From Pseudomonadota bacterium (GTDB lineage Bacteria; Pseudomonadota; Gammaproteobacteria; Burkholderiales; Burkholderiaceae): a DNA stretch of 14,299 nt. The translations under genes were made by a program, and so were the position numbers. The stretch covers positions 1 to 14,299 of the forward strand of contig JAEZQX010000359.1 of assembly GCA_023441105.1 (NCBI GenBank), read 5' to 3'. The notes under the pieces were generated by a model, which worked only from the letters and a program-made list of their open reading frames with translations, was not told where the DNA came from and searched no databases. How positions within the stretch are numbered: the first letter of the stretch is position 1; every line of letters begins with the position of its first letter. Of the stretch, positions 1 to 7,094 are shown piece after piece.

Positions 1-359
<359 letters not shown>

Positions 360-607
360 AATCTCTTTAATGGCAACTTACTTCTCCGGCCTTGGCGTCC
401 CTTGCGGTCTTCCTTGGCCGATGGAGCAAGTCGCAAGCTCTCAACAAAATCGACTTGGATAAAGTTCAATTTCGTGTGAGCGTACTTGGATATCTTGAGT
501 GACCATGGATCCAGTCGGCGCCCGTCGGCTTGCCTACCCGGCGCCCTTGCGAGCGGCCTGGCCGGTGCTTCCGGTTGCTGCCTGGTGGTCTCGACGCTTG
601 CATCCAA

Positions 608-618
608 GCGCCCACACT
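608..618 (-). promoter_or_regulatory. rrn boxC-like element
   Basis: The reverse strand reads AGTGTGGGCGC, similar to the GTGTGGGCACT boxC element of E. coli rrn leaders and in the expected place after boxA. boxC is the least understood of the three elements; the call rests on similarity and order. Confidence 0.6.
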
Positions 619-630
619 TATCGGCTGCTG

Positions 631-644
631 TTTTTTAAAGAGCG
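631..644 (-). promoter_or_regulatory. rrn boxA
   Basis: The reverse strand reads CGCTCTTTAAAAAA, close to the boxA core GCTCTTTA bound by NusB/NusE (S10) in proteobacterial rRNA leaders. It lies directly after the boxB hairpin. It should make the rRNA transcript resistant to Rho and processive. Confidence 0.85.
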
Positions 645-646
645 GT

Positions 647-663
647 GCTGATTTGTGATCAGC
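647..663 (-). promoter_or_regulatory. rrn boxB hairpin
   Basis: On the reverse strand GCTGAT-CACAA-ATCAGC forms a perfect 6-bp stem with a 5-nt loop. It lies just downstream of the proximal promoter start and 2 nt upstream of boxA, the position expected for boxB of an rrn antitermination site. Confidence 0.75.
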
Positions 664-674
664 GAAGAGGTGGA

Positions 675-703
675 ATTATGAGGGGTTTTTTTTAGCTTGT
701 CAA
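675..703 (-). promoter_or_regulatory. rrn promoter P2 (proximal)
   Basis: The reverse strand has a perfect -35 TTGACA (698-703), a 17-bp spacer with an A8 run, and -10 CATAAT (675-680), one mismatch from consensus. Transcription should start near 668, a few bases before boxB. The strength of the match and its placement before an rRNA leader make this a main promoter of the operon. Confidence 0.9.
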
Positions 704-853
704 CTCGACTTCAGGAGACTTGCTGCTTCGACCCCGGTACTTCCACCTCGCCAGGAACCTGCCAGCGCTGCCGGTTTGTCGGTCCGCTCCTTGGAGTCAC
801 GACCTTCATCTTCCGGCGTTGCTGCGTTGTTTTGTTCCCAGCGCAGAAGCGGA

Positions 854-882
854 ATTATGGAGAGTGCCGCAGGGCATGTCAA
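854..882 (-). promoter_or_regulatory. rrn promoter P1 (distal)
   Basis: The reverse strand has a perfect -35 TTGACA (877-882), a 17-bp spacer and -10 CATAAT (854-859), the same hexamers and spacing as the proximal promoter 179 bp downstream. The stretch from the -10 onward (about 21 nt) matches the proximal promoter at 18 of 21 positions, suggesting duplication. Tandem P1/P2 promoters are typical of rRNA operons. Confidence 0.85.
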
Positions 883-996
883 ACGGGCTGCGACACAATC
901 GGCCCCCGGGGCGCCGCCTCGCCGGCGGCCGAGCGAGTATCCATGCGGGTTTCGACCGGAACCGAGGACATCCTCAAATCCACGCCGCCCGGGGGT

Positions 997-1018
997 GCGG
1001 TGCGACTCGCCGCACCGC
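997..1018 (-). terminator. Hairpin downstream of the enoyl-CoA hydratase gene, possible terminator
   Basis: A perfect 8-bp GC-rich stem (GCGGTGCG / CGCACCGC) with a 6-nt loop begins 24 nt after the hydratase stop codon, between that gene and the distal rrn promoter. No T-run follows it on the reverse strand, so it is not a standard intrinsic terminator. It could stabilise the 3' end or work with Rho. Confidence 0.35.
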
Positions 1019-1041
1019 CCGCACGAGGAGGTGACAGGTGG

Positions 1042-1824
1042 TCAGCGGTTCTTGAAGGCGGGCTTGCGCTTCTCGACGAAGGCGGACATGCCCTCCTTCT
1101 GGTCTTCGGTGCCGAACAGGGCGTGGACCATGCGGCGCTCGAACAGCAGCCCTTCCGACAAAGGCCCCTCGTAGGCGCGGTTGACCGACTCCTTGATCAG
1201 CATCAGCGCCTGCACCGGGTACTGCGACAGCTCGGCGGCGACCTGCAGGGCGACGTCGAGCGCCTCCGCGGCCGGCACGACGCGGGAAACCAGTCCTATG
1301 CGATCGGCTTCCGCAGCGTCGATGGTGCGGCCGGTGAGCAGCAGGTCCATGGCCTTGGCCTTGCCGACGGCGAGCGGCAGTCGCTGCGTGCCGCCGGCGC
1401 CGGGGATGATGCCGAGCTTGATCTCCGGCTGGCCGAAGCGGGCATTGTCCCCGGCGATGATCATGTCGCACATCATTGCCACCTCGCAGCCGCCGCCCAG
1501 GGCGTAGCCGTTCACGGCCGCGATCACCGGCTTGCGGACGTCGCGTAGCGCGGTCCAGCCGCCGGTGAAGTAGTTGCGGCGGAAGACGTCGTTGAAGGAG
1601 AACTCCTTCATGCCGACGATGTCGGCGCCTGCCGCGAAGGCCTTCTCCGAGCCGGTGAGCACGATCGCGCCGATCTCCTCGTCGGCGTCGAAGACGGCCA
1701 GCGCCTTGCCAAGTTCCATCATCAGGGTATCGTTCAACGCGTTCAGCTGCTTCGGCCGGTTCAGCCGGATCAGCCCCACCCGCTCGCGGGTTTCGGTGAC
1801 GATCGTTTCGTAGGCGTCCTGCAT
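1042..1824 (-). CDS. Enoyl-CoA hydratase/isomerase family protein
   Basis: The 260-residue protein has the usual length and motifs of crotonase-fold enoyl-CoA hydratases, which add water to trans-2-enoyl-CoA in beta-oxidation or related acyl-CoA breakdown. The first oxyanion-hole motif FAAGAD lies at 63-68 and the second, GYALGGGCE, at 106-114. The two catalytic glutamates of true hydratases are both present (E114, and E134 in the QPEIKLG segment), which favours a hydratase over an isomerase. The start at 1824 is set by a strong Shine-Dalgarno GGAGGA 5 nt upstream; the frame stays open much further upstream, but that extension overlaps the divergent neighbour and does not resemble the family. 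It probably acts in the cytoplasm. No other beta-oxidation gene adjoins it, so the exact substrate is unknown. The gene reads toward the rRNA operon, whose distal promoter begins 160 bp downstream. Confidence 0.93.
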   Translation of the reverse strand: MQDAYETIVTETRERVGLIRLNRPKQLNALNDTLMMELGKALAVFDADEEIGAIVLTGSEKAFAAGADIVGMKEFSFNDVFRRNYFTGGWTALRDVRKPVIAAVNGYALGGGCEVAMMCDMIIAGDNARFGQPEIKLGIIPGAGGTQRLPLAVGKAKAMDLLLTGRTIDAAEADRIGLVSRVVPAAEALDVALQVAAELSQYPVQALMLIKESVNRAYEGPLSEGLLFERRMVHALFGTEDQKEGMSAFVEKRKPAFKNR

Positions 1825-1935
1825 GCGTATCCTCCCCTCGGTTTCGCAACAACTGGCTGGTGACGAGGCCAAGTATGGCATCCGGTGCGAAGCATTGCCG
1901 AGGCCCGGCAGGCGCCATCCGCCGCGGTCGCCGGC

Positions 1936-2532
1936 ATGATCGCGGCGTTGCTGATCGCTGCAGGCTTCGGCCGGCGCTTCGATCCCACCGGCAGGAGGTC
2001 CAAGCTCGAGGAGCAGGTCGATGGCACGATGGTCGCCGTGCGGACCGCCCGCGCGCTCCTCGGCCAATGCGACCGGGTGCTGGCCTGCGTGCGGCCAACA
2101 GCCAGCGGCTTGGCTCAGGCACTGGCGGCCGAGGGTTGCGAGATCGTGGCGGTGGCCGGCGAGGAAGGCATGGGTAGCAGCATCGCCGGCGGCGCCCGCC
2201 GGGCGGCCGATCTGCCGGGTCTCGCCGCGCTGCTGGTGCAGCCGGCCGACATGCCCTGGCTCAGCGCAGGCTCGGTGCAGGCGATCGTGCGGGCGCCCCG
2301 CGACCGGCTCATCGTCCTGCCGGCCTGGCAAGGCCGGGATGGACATCCGGTGCGCTTCGACCGCTCCCTGCTGCCGGAGCTCATGGCATTGAGCGGCGAC
2401 CGCGGCGCGCGACAACTGCTGCTGCGGCACCCTCCTCTTAGAATCGCCGTCGACGATGACGGCGTGATCCGCGATGTCGACACGCCTGCAGACCTCGCCA
2501 CGCCCTCCGGCCTCGACGCCCCGTCCGCTTGA
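1936..2532 (+). CDS. MocA-like nucleotidyltransferase (molybdenum cofactor cytidylyltransferase family)
   Basis: The 198-residue protein has the NTP-transferase fold seen in MobA/MocA. An N-terminal nucleotide-binding loop, [13 protein letters not shown], is followed by a conserved lysine (K23), then a GMGSSI segment, a metal-binding DMPWL (D105), a GHPVRF segment (136-141) and the terminal DVDTPADL. MocA joins CMP to molybdopterin for the xanthine dehydrogenase class of molybdoenzymes; the family also includes related enzymes of unknown substrate. No molybdoenzyme or cofactor gene is present nearby to confirm the role. I chose the ATG at 1936 because the protein then begins just before the nucleotide-binding strand; a GTG at 1885 would add 17 unconserved residues. 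No good Shine-Dalgarno is seen. It is divergent from the hydratase gene (111 bp apart) and is followed after 53 bp by the M61 peptidase gene. Confidence 0.82.
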   Translation: MIAALLIAAGFGRRFDPTGRRSKLEEQVDGTMVAVRTARALLGQCDRVLACVRPTASGLAQALAAEGCEIVAVAGEEGMGSSIAGGARRAADLPGLAALLVQPADMPWLSAGSVQAIVRAPRDRLIVLPAWQGRDGHPVRFDRSLLPELMALSGDRGARQLLLRHPPLRIAVDDDGVIRDVDTPADLATPSGLDAPSA

Positions 2533-2585
2533 CGCGAGTCGCCTTGGCGGGAAGACCGCTTTCCGAAGAACCTTCCAGCACGCCG

Positions 2586-4433
2586 ATGCAGCCGATCCAC
2601 TACACGATCCGCCCCGCCGATCCCCACGCCCATCTCTTCGAGGTCACGCTGCGGCTGGCCGATCCGGCCGCCGACTGCCAGCGACTGCGGCTGCCGACAT
2701 GGATTCCGGGCAGCTACATGATCCGCGAGTTCGCCCGCCACCTGGAAGGGGTGGTGGCCCGGATCGGCAACCGCAGCGTGACGATCCACAAGGAGGACAA
2801 ATCCACCTGGGTCTGCGGCCGGCTACCCGCCGGCTCGCGTGCGCCGCTGCTGCTGTCGTACCAGGTCTACGCCTGGGACCTGTCGGTGCGGGCAGCGCAT
2901 CTCGATGCGAGCCACGGTTTCTTCAACGGCACCAGCGTCTTCCTGGCTGTCGTCGGACGCGAGGACCAGCCCTGCAGCGTCGACATCCTGCCGCCGCGCG
3001 GCGCGCGCTATTCGCGTTGGCGAGTCGCCACCACGTTGCCGGTCGAGGGCTCGGCGGCCGACGCCGGCGCGCCACCGTCTCCCGCCGGCTTCGGCCGCTA
3101 CCGCGCGGCCGACTACGACGAGCTGATCGATCATCCGGTGGAGATGGGCGAATTCGTCCTCGCCGGCTTCACGACCGGCGGCTGCCGGCATGACATCGCG
3201 ATCACCGGCCGCACCGATGTCGACCTCGTGCGCCTCGTTCGCGACCTCAAGCCGGTCTGCCGCGAGCAGATCGCCCTCTTCGAGCCGCGCCGCCAGCGGG
3301 CACCCGTGGACCGTTACCTGTTCCTGACGATGGCCGTGGGCGAAGGCTACGGCGGGCTCGAGCATCGGGCCAGCACCGCCCTGCTGTGCTCGCGCAACGA
3401 CCTGCCCCACGCCGGGATGAAGGGGCTGCCCGAGGGCTACCAGACCTTCCTCGGCCTGGCGAGCCACGAATACTTCCACACCTGGAACGTGAAGCGCATC
3501 AAGCCGGCCCGCTTCCAGCCGTACGACCTGCAGCAGGAGGCCTACACCCGCCTGCTCTGGATCTTCGAAGGGTTCACTTCCTACTACGACGACCTGATGC
3601 TTTGCCGCGCCGGCGTGATCCCGCCGGAAGCCTACCTGCGCAGCCTGCAGCGGGCCATGAGAAGCGTCCACGGCGGGCCCGGCCGGCAGCGCCAGAGCGT
3701 CGCGGAGTCGAGCTTCGACGCCTGGATCAAGTACTACCGCCAGGACGAGAACACGCCGAATGCGGTGGTCAGCTACTACGCCAAAGGTGCGCTGGTCGCC
3801 CTCTGCCTCGACCTGACCATCCGCGCCATGACGCGCTCGAAGAGGTCGCTCGACGATGTGATGCGGCTGATGTGGCAACGCCATGGCAAGCGGCCGGCCG
3901 CCGCGGCGGTTGCCGGCCAGGCAGTTGCCGGCGAGGGTCTCGCGGAAGACGGCTTCCCTTCCCTGCTGCAGGAAGCCACCGGGCTCGACCTGCGCCGGCA
4001 GATCGGCCGCTGGGCGTACGGAACCGCCGAGCTCCCGCTTGCCGAATGCCTGCGGCCCTTCGGCATCGTCCTGAGGCAGGAGCCCGACGGCGACGCAGCT
4101 TGCTGGCTGGGCGCCCGGACGGTGGCCAGGCAGGGCGAGGTCGTCATCCAGAGCGCGCATCGCGATGGTCCTGCGGCGCTCGCCGGATTGTCGGCCGGCG
4201 ACAGGCTGGTCGCGCTGGACGGCTTGCGCTGCGACGAGACATTGCTGAAGACCCTCCTGAACCGGCGTCGGCCTGGCAGCACCCTGCGGGTGCATGCGTT
4301 CCGACGCGACGAGCTGGTCGAGACCACGCTCACCCTCGCCGCGCCGCCGCCGCAGATCAGCCTCGCCATCGAGGGCCGCAATGCGCAGCGCAGCGCGTGG
4401 CTCGCATCGCAGGCGGGACGACGGTCCGGCTAG
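2586..4433 (+). CDS. M61 family metallopeptidase with C-terminal PDZ domain
   Basis: The 615-residue protein matches the glycyl aminopeptidase family M61. It opens with the typical N-terminal beta domain ([18 protein letters not shown]). The zinc site is HEYFH (H294, E295, H298) in a [15 protein letters not shown] motif, with the third ligand E328 in [14 protein letters not shown] thermolysin-like helical domain follows, and a PDZ domain occupies roughly 510-590 (the [13 protein letters not shown] loop). No signal peptide or membrane segment is visible, so it is probably cytoplasmic. Members remove N-terminal glycine or alanine from peptides; the physiological role is poorly known. The ATG at 2586 puts the family start ([10 protein letters not shown]) at the N-terminus; an upstream TTG at 2529 would overlap the previous gene and add unconserved sequence. 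The stop lies 2 bp from the stop of the convergent permease gene, leaving no room for a terminator between them. Confidence 0.93.
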   Translation: MQPIHYTIRPADPHAHLFEVTLRLADPAADCQRLRLPTWIPGSYMIREFARHLEGVVARIGNRSVTIHKEDKSTWVCGRLPAGSRAPLLLSYQVYAWDLSVRAAHLDASHGFFNGTSVFLAVVGREDQPCSVDILPPRGARYSRWRVATTLPVEGSAADAGAPPSPAGFGRYRAADYDELIDHPVEMGEFVLAGFTTGGCRHDIAITGRTDVDLVRLVRDLKPVCREQIALFEPRRQRAPVDRYLFLTMAVGEGYGGLEHRASTALLCSRNDLPHAGMKGLPEGYQTFLGLASHEYFHTWNVKRIKPARFQPYDLQQEAYTRLLWIFEGFTSYYDDLMLCRAGVIPPEAYLRSLQRAMRSVHGGPGRQRQSVAESSFDAWIKYYRQDENTPNAVVSYYAKGALVALCLDLTIRAMTRSKRSLDDVMRLMWQRHGKRPAAAAVAGQAVAGEGLAEDGFPSLLQEATGLDLRRQIGRWAYGTAELPLAECLRPFGIVLRQEPDGDAACWLGARTVARQGEVVIQSAHRDGPAALAGLSAGDRLVALDGLRCDETLLKTLLNRRRPGSTLRVHAFRRDELVETTLTLAAPPPQISLAIEGRNAQRSAWLASQAGRRSG

Positions 4434-4435
4434 GG

Positions 4436-5881
4436 TCAGAAGGAGCCGAAGGCGCTTCCCAGCAGGATCACCACCGCCAGCGCGACAAGCGCGCTGCCGA
4501 TGGCGACGACGGCAAGGTCGCGGTAGGCCTCGCGATGGCTGCAGCCGCAGACGGCAAGCAGCGTGACGACGGCGCCGTTGTGCGGCAGGCTGTCGAGCGT
4601 GCCGGCCCCGATCACGGCGACCCGATGCAGGAGCGCCGGGTCCATGCCGATCGCATCGGCGCGCGCGATGAAGGTCGCGCCCAGCGCATCGAGCGCGATG
4701 GTCAATCCGCCGGATGCGGAGCCGGTCAGCGCTGCCAGCACGTTGGTCGCGGCGGCCAGGGAGACCAGCGGCCCGCCGCCGATCCCGAGCACGGCCTCGC
4801 GCACCACCTCGAACGAAGGCAGCGCGGCGACAACGGCTCCAAAGCCGACCAGGCTGGCGACGCTGACCGCCGGCAGCACCGAAGCATTGGCGCCGGCGTC
4901 CACGGTCTGCCGCAGCGCCGGCAGCCGGCGCCAGCTGCTGGCCAGCACCACTGCGATCGCCGTCGCCAATGCGGTGACCACCGACCAGACGCCGCCCACC
5001 GCGTCCAACGAGGCATCACCCCATCGGGGTTCGGCGAGGAAATCGAGGTCCAGCGCCGGCAGGATCGCCAGGGACATGGCCAGGTTGACCGCGACGACGA
5101 CGACCAGCGGCAGCACGGCCAGGCCGACGCCGGGCGGCGACGTGGCAGGCTGGCCGCGGGCGATCTCCGCCGGGTCAAACTCGCGTGCGGTACTGGCCCG
5201 TTCCCGCAGCAGCGCCTCATCCGGCGGCTCGACGATGTCGTCGTCGCCGTAGCCTTCTCCGCTGCGCCTCGCCGCCGCCTCCACCCGGCCAAGCCACCAC
5301 AAGCCGAAGCCGAGCATGATCGCCGCGGCGATGATGCCCAGGCCGGGCGCGGCGAACGGCGTCGTGCCGAAGAAGGGCATCGGTATGGCGTTCTGGATCG
5401 CCGGCGTTCCGGGCAGGGCCGACATGGTGAAGGTGGACGTGCCAAGCGCGATGGCTGCCGGCATCAGGCGGCGCGGAACGCCGGCGCTGCGGAACAGCTC
5501 CTGCCCCATCGGAACGAGCACGAACAAGGCCACGAAGAGGCTCACGCCACCGTAGGTCACCAGCGCACCGGCCAGCACCACGGCCAGCACCGCCCGTTCC
5601 TGGCCCAGCTTGCTCACCATGAACCCGGCAATGACGCCCACCGAGCCGCTGTCCTCCATCAGCTTGCCGAACAGGGCGCCGAGGAGGAACAGCGGAAAGA
5701 ACTGCCCCAGGAAGCGGGCCGCGCCACCCATGAAGGTCTGCGTCCAGTGTGCCAGCAGCGGCTCGTTGCTGAAGAACGCTGCCAGGACTGCCGAGGCCGG
5801 CGCCAGCAGCAGGACGCTCCAGCCCCGGAATGCCAGCCAGACGAGCAGCCCGAGGCCGATCAGTATGCCGAGCAGGCCCAT
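4436..5881 (-). CDS. GntP family permease (gluconate / 3-hydroxybutyrate type)
   Basis: The 481-residue, highly hydrophobic protein has about 12 predicted membrane segments and belongs to the GntP family of proton-coupled carboxylate symporters (gluconate, 3-hydroxybutyrate and similar acids). Recognisable family segments are the N-terminal GGAARFLGQFFPLFLLGALF, the PGTPAIQNAIPMPFFGT loop, SASGGLTIALDALG, and GAGTLDSLPHNGAVVTLL near residue 430. A charged cytoplasmic loop (about 205-250) divides the two halves. The composition resembles permeases annotated as D-beta-hydroxybutyrate permeases more than gluconate GntP, but substrate cannot be settled from sequence. The start has only a weak ribosome site. 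It follows the patatin gene on the same strand after 51 bp and is probably cotranscribed with it. Confidence 0.88.
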   Translation of the reverse strand: MGLLGILIGLGLLVWLAFRGWSVLLLAPASAVLAAFFSNEPLLAHWTQTFMGGAARFLGQFFPLFLLGALFGKLMEDSGSVGVIAGFMVSKLGQERAVLAVVLAGALVTYGGVSLFVALFVLVPMGQELFRSAGVPRRLMPAAIALGTSTFTMSALPGTPAIQNAIPMPFFGTTPFAAPGLGIIAAAIMLGFGLWWLGRVEAAARRSGEGYGDDDIVEPPDEALLRERASTAREFDPAEIARGQPATSPPGVGLAVLPLVVVVAVNLAMSLAILPALDLDFLAEPRWGDASLDAVGGVWSVVTALATAIAVVLASSWRRLPALRQTVDAGANASVLPAVSVASLVGFGAVVAALPSFEVVREAVLGIGGGPLVSLAAATNVLAALTGSASGGLTIALDALGATFIARADAIGMDPALLHRVAVIGAGTLDSLPHNGAVVTLLAVCGCSHREAYRDLAVVAIGSALVALAVVILLGSAFGSF

Positions 5882-5932
5882 GTCGTCGGGGCGCTTCGGG
5901 CCTTGGCCGGCCGGTGCCTGCAGCGCGGCCGG

Positions 5933-6976
5933 CTAGACGCCTCCGAGGAGCGCATCGAGATCGAGGCTGGAGCGCCGGCCGAGGTCGGCTCGATGCGCGG
6001 TGAGGAAATCCTGCGCCGCCTCCCTCCCCTTGTCCCTCATCATGGCCAGGAACGGCCATGAGGCATTGAGCTTCGACGAGTAGCCGAGTTCGGTCATCAC
6101 GTCGCTCGAGACGCGATGGATGCGCATCCGCGACCAGCGCTCGCTTTCGTCATCGCCGGGCTTCGCCACGCGGCGCAGCAGGCCGATCATGCGCAACTCC
6201 TTCAGCAGCACCGCGTTGAAGGACACCTCGTTGACGCGATTGAGGATCTCGCGCGCCGTGCGCGGCGTGCTCGAGCGCTCGATCGGATTGATCTGCACGA
6301 GAATCGTATCGTCGGAGTCGCATTCGCGCACCAGCGGCGTGATCGTGGGATTGCCGGCATAGCCGCCGTCCCAGTAGACCTCCCCGTCGATCTCGACGGC
6401 CTGGAAGAGGGTCGGCAGGCAGGCCGAGGCGAGCAGCACCTCGGGCGTGAGCTCCGCGTTGCGAAAGACCCGGCCGCGGCCGGTGCGCACGCACGTCGCC
6501 GTCACGAACAGCCTGATGCCGCCCTCTTCGAGGCGCGCGAAGTCGACCGTTTCCTCCAGGATGGCGCGCAGGGGATTGGCGTTGCCGGGGTTGAGGTCGT
6601 ACGGCGAGAAGATCCGCGCCATCGTCTCGACGGCAAGAAAGACCGGTGAATGATCCAGGGTCCACCTGCCCAGCAGGACGTCGAGCGGCCCTTGCTGCAG
6701 CGGGCTGAACCGGGCCGCGTGGGAGACGCGGCGCCAGAAGGCTTCCAGCGCCGCGCGGGCCGCGTCGCGCCCGCCGCGGGCGAAACCTTCGGCCATCACG
6801 ACGGCGTTCATCGCGCCGGCCGAGGTACCGGAGATGCCGTCGATCCGGAGCCAGTCCTCCTCGAGGAGACGATCGAGGACGCCCCAGGTGAATGCGCCGT
6901 GGGCGCCGCCGCCCTGCAGGGCGAGGTCGATGCGCAAGGTCCCCGAGTTCGTTCCGCCGCGTCTGCCAGTCGCCAT
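5933..6976 (-). CDS. Patatin-like phospholipase with C-terminal DUF3734-type region
   Basis: The 347-residue protein is a patatin-fold acyl hydrolase with a Ser-Asp dyad. The oxyanion-hole motif GGGAHG lies at 22-27, the nucleophile elbow GTSAG at 50-54 (Ser52) and the catalytic Asp203 in DGG. The part after about residue 235 (RILNRVNEVSFNAVLLKEL and GYSSKLNASWPFLAMM segments) resembles the DUF3734 extension of a subset of bacterial patatins. No signal peptide is seen, so it is probably cytoplasmic or membrane-associated. The start at 6976 follows a Shine-Dalgarno AGGAAGG 4 nt upstream; the longer open frame lacks family similarity. Relatives often sit near 3-hydroxybutyrate dehydrogenase genes, from my knowledge of the family; here the partner is the GntP permease just downstream. 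A role in polyester or lipid turnover is an inference. Confidence 0.9.
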   Translation of the reverse strand: MATGRRGGTNSGTLRIDLALQGGGAHGAFTWGVLDRLLEEDWLRIDGISGTSAGAMNAVVMAEGFARGGRDAARAALEAFWRRVSHAARFSPLQQGPLDVLLGRWTLDHSPVFLAVETMARIFSPYDLNPGNANPLRAILEETVDFARLEEGGIRLFVTATCVRTGRGRVFRNAELTPEVLLASACLPTLFQAVEIDGEVYWDGGYAGNPTITPLVRECDSDDTILVQINPIERSSTPRTAREILNRVNEVSFNAVLLKELRMIGLLRRVAKPGDDESERWSRMRIHRVSSDVMTELGYSSKLNASWPFLAMMRDKGREAAQDFLTAHRADLGRRSSLDLDALLGGV

Positions 6977-7021
6977 CTTGCCTTCCTGGTCGCGAGCGGC
7001 GATGCCCTGCCGCAACTGCGC

Positions 7022-7029
7022 GACTATAG
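7022..7029 (-). promoter_or_regulatory. Possible -10 element for the patatin/permease unit
   Basis: On the reverse strand a GCTATAGT segment contains the -10-like hexamer TATAGT, about 47-52 nt before the patatin start. No acceptable -35 box lies at 16-18 bp, so this is a weak call based on one hexamer in the 118-bp divergent region. Confidence 0.25.
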
Positions 7030-7058
7030 CGCCACCGGGCGCGGTTGGGTATCCGAGG

Positions 7059-7087
7059 TTGGAGACGCGCCGTCGGTACCGTATCTT
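7059..7087 (+). promoter_or_regulatory. Candidate promoter for the SLC13-type transporter gene
   Basis: TTGGAG (7059-7064) and TATCTT (7082-7087) are separated by 17 bp. A start 6-7 nt further on would fall at 7094-7095, at the GTG start codon itself. Both hexamers depart from consensus, so the call is tentative. Confidence 0.35.
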
Positions 7088-7094
7088 AGGCGGC

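Larger units (their letters stand above)
360..674 (-). promoter_or_regulatory. 16S rRNA leader with antitermination boxes
   Basis: This is the transcribed leader of the rRNA operon, about 310 nt from the proximal promoter start (near 668) to the 16S 5' end. Reading leftward it holds boxB, boxA and boxC in the order known for Nus-factor antitermination of rrn operons, then a perfect 6-bp hairpin at 595-610 (CGCTTG, loop GATG, CAAGCG). The remainder shows no convincing protein gene. An open frame of 84 codons crosses it but overlaps the 16S 5' end and resembles no protein. Confidence 0.85.

Noticed and set aside
700..882. 60-codon open frame on the reverse strand between the rrn promoters
   Set aside because: It begins in the -35 box of the distal promoter and covers the inter-promoter stretch; composition is not protein-like.
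697..1548. 283-codon frame on the plus strand
   Set aside because: It is antisense to the rRNA promoter region and the hydratase gene; low-complexity residues typical of shadow frames in GC-rich DNA.
1865..1880. CATACT hexamer on the reverse strand as a -10 box for the hydratase gene
   Set aside because: No acceptable -35 hexamer lies 16-18 bp upstream.
1825..2430. Upstream extension of the hydratase frame
   Set aside because: The frame stays open to 2430 but is antisense to the MocA-like gene, shows no family similarity, and a strong ribosome site marks the start at 1824.
3386..6061. 891-codon frame on the plus strand
   Set aside because: It spans parts of the peptidase gene in another frame and the antisense of the permease and patatin genes; Arg/Gly/His-rich sequence without domains, a GC-driven artefact.
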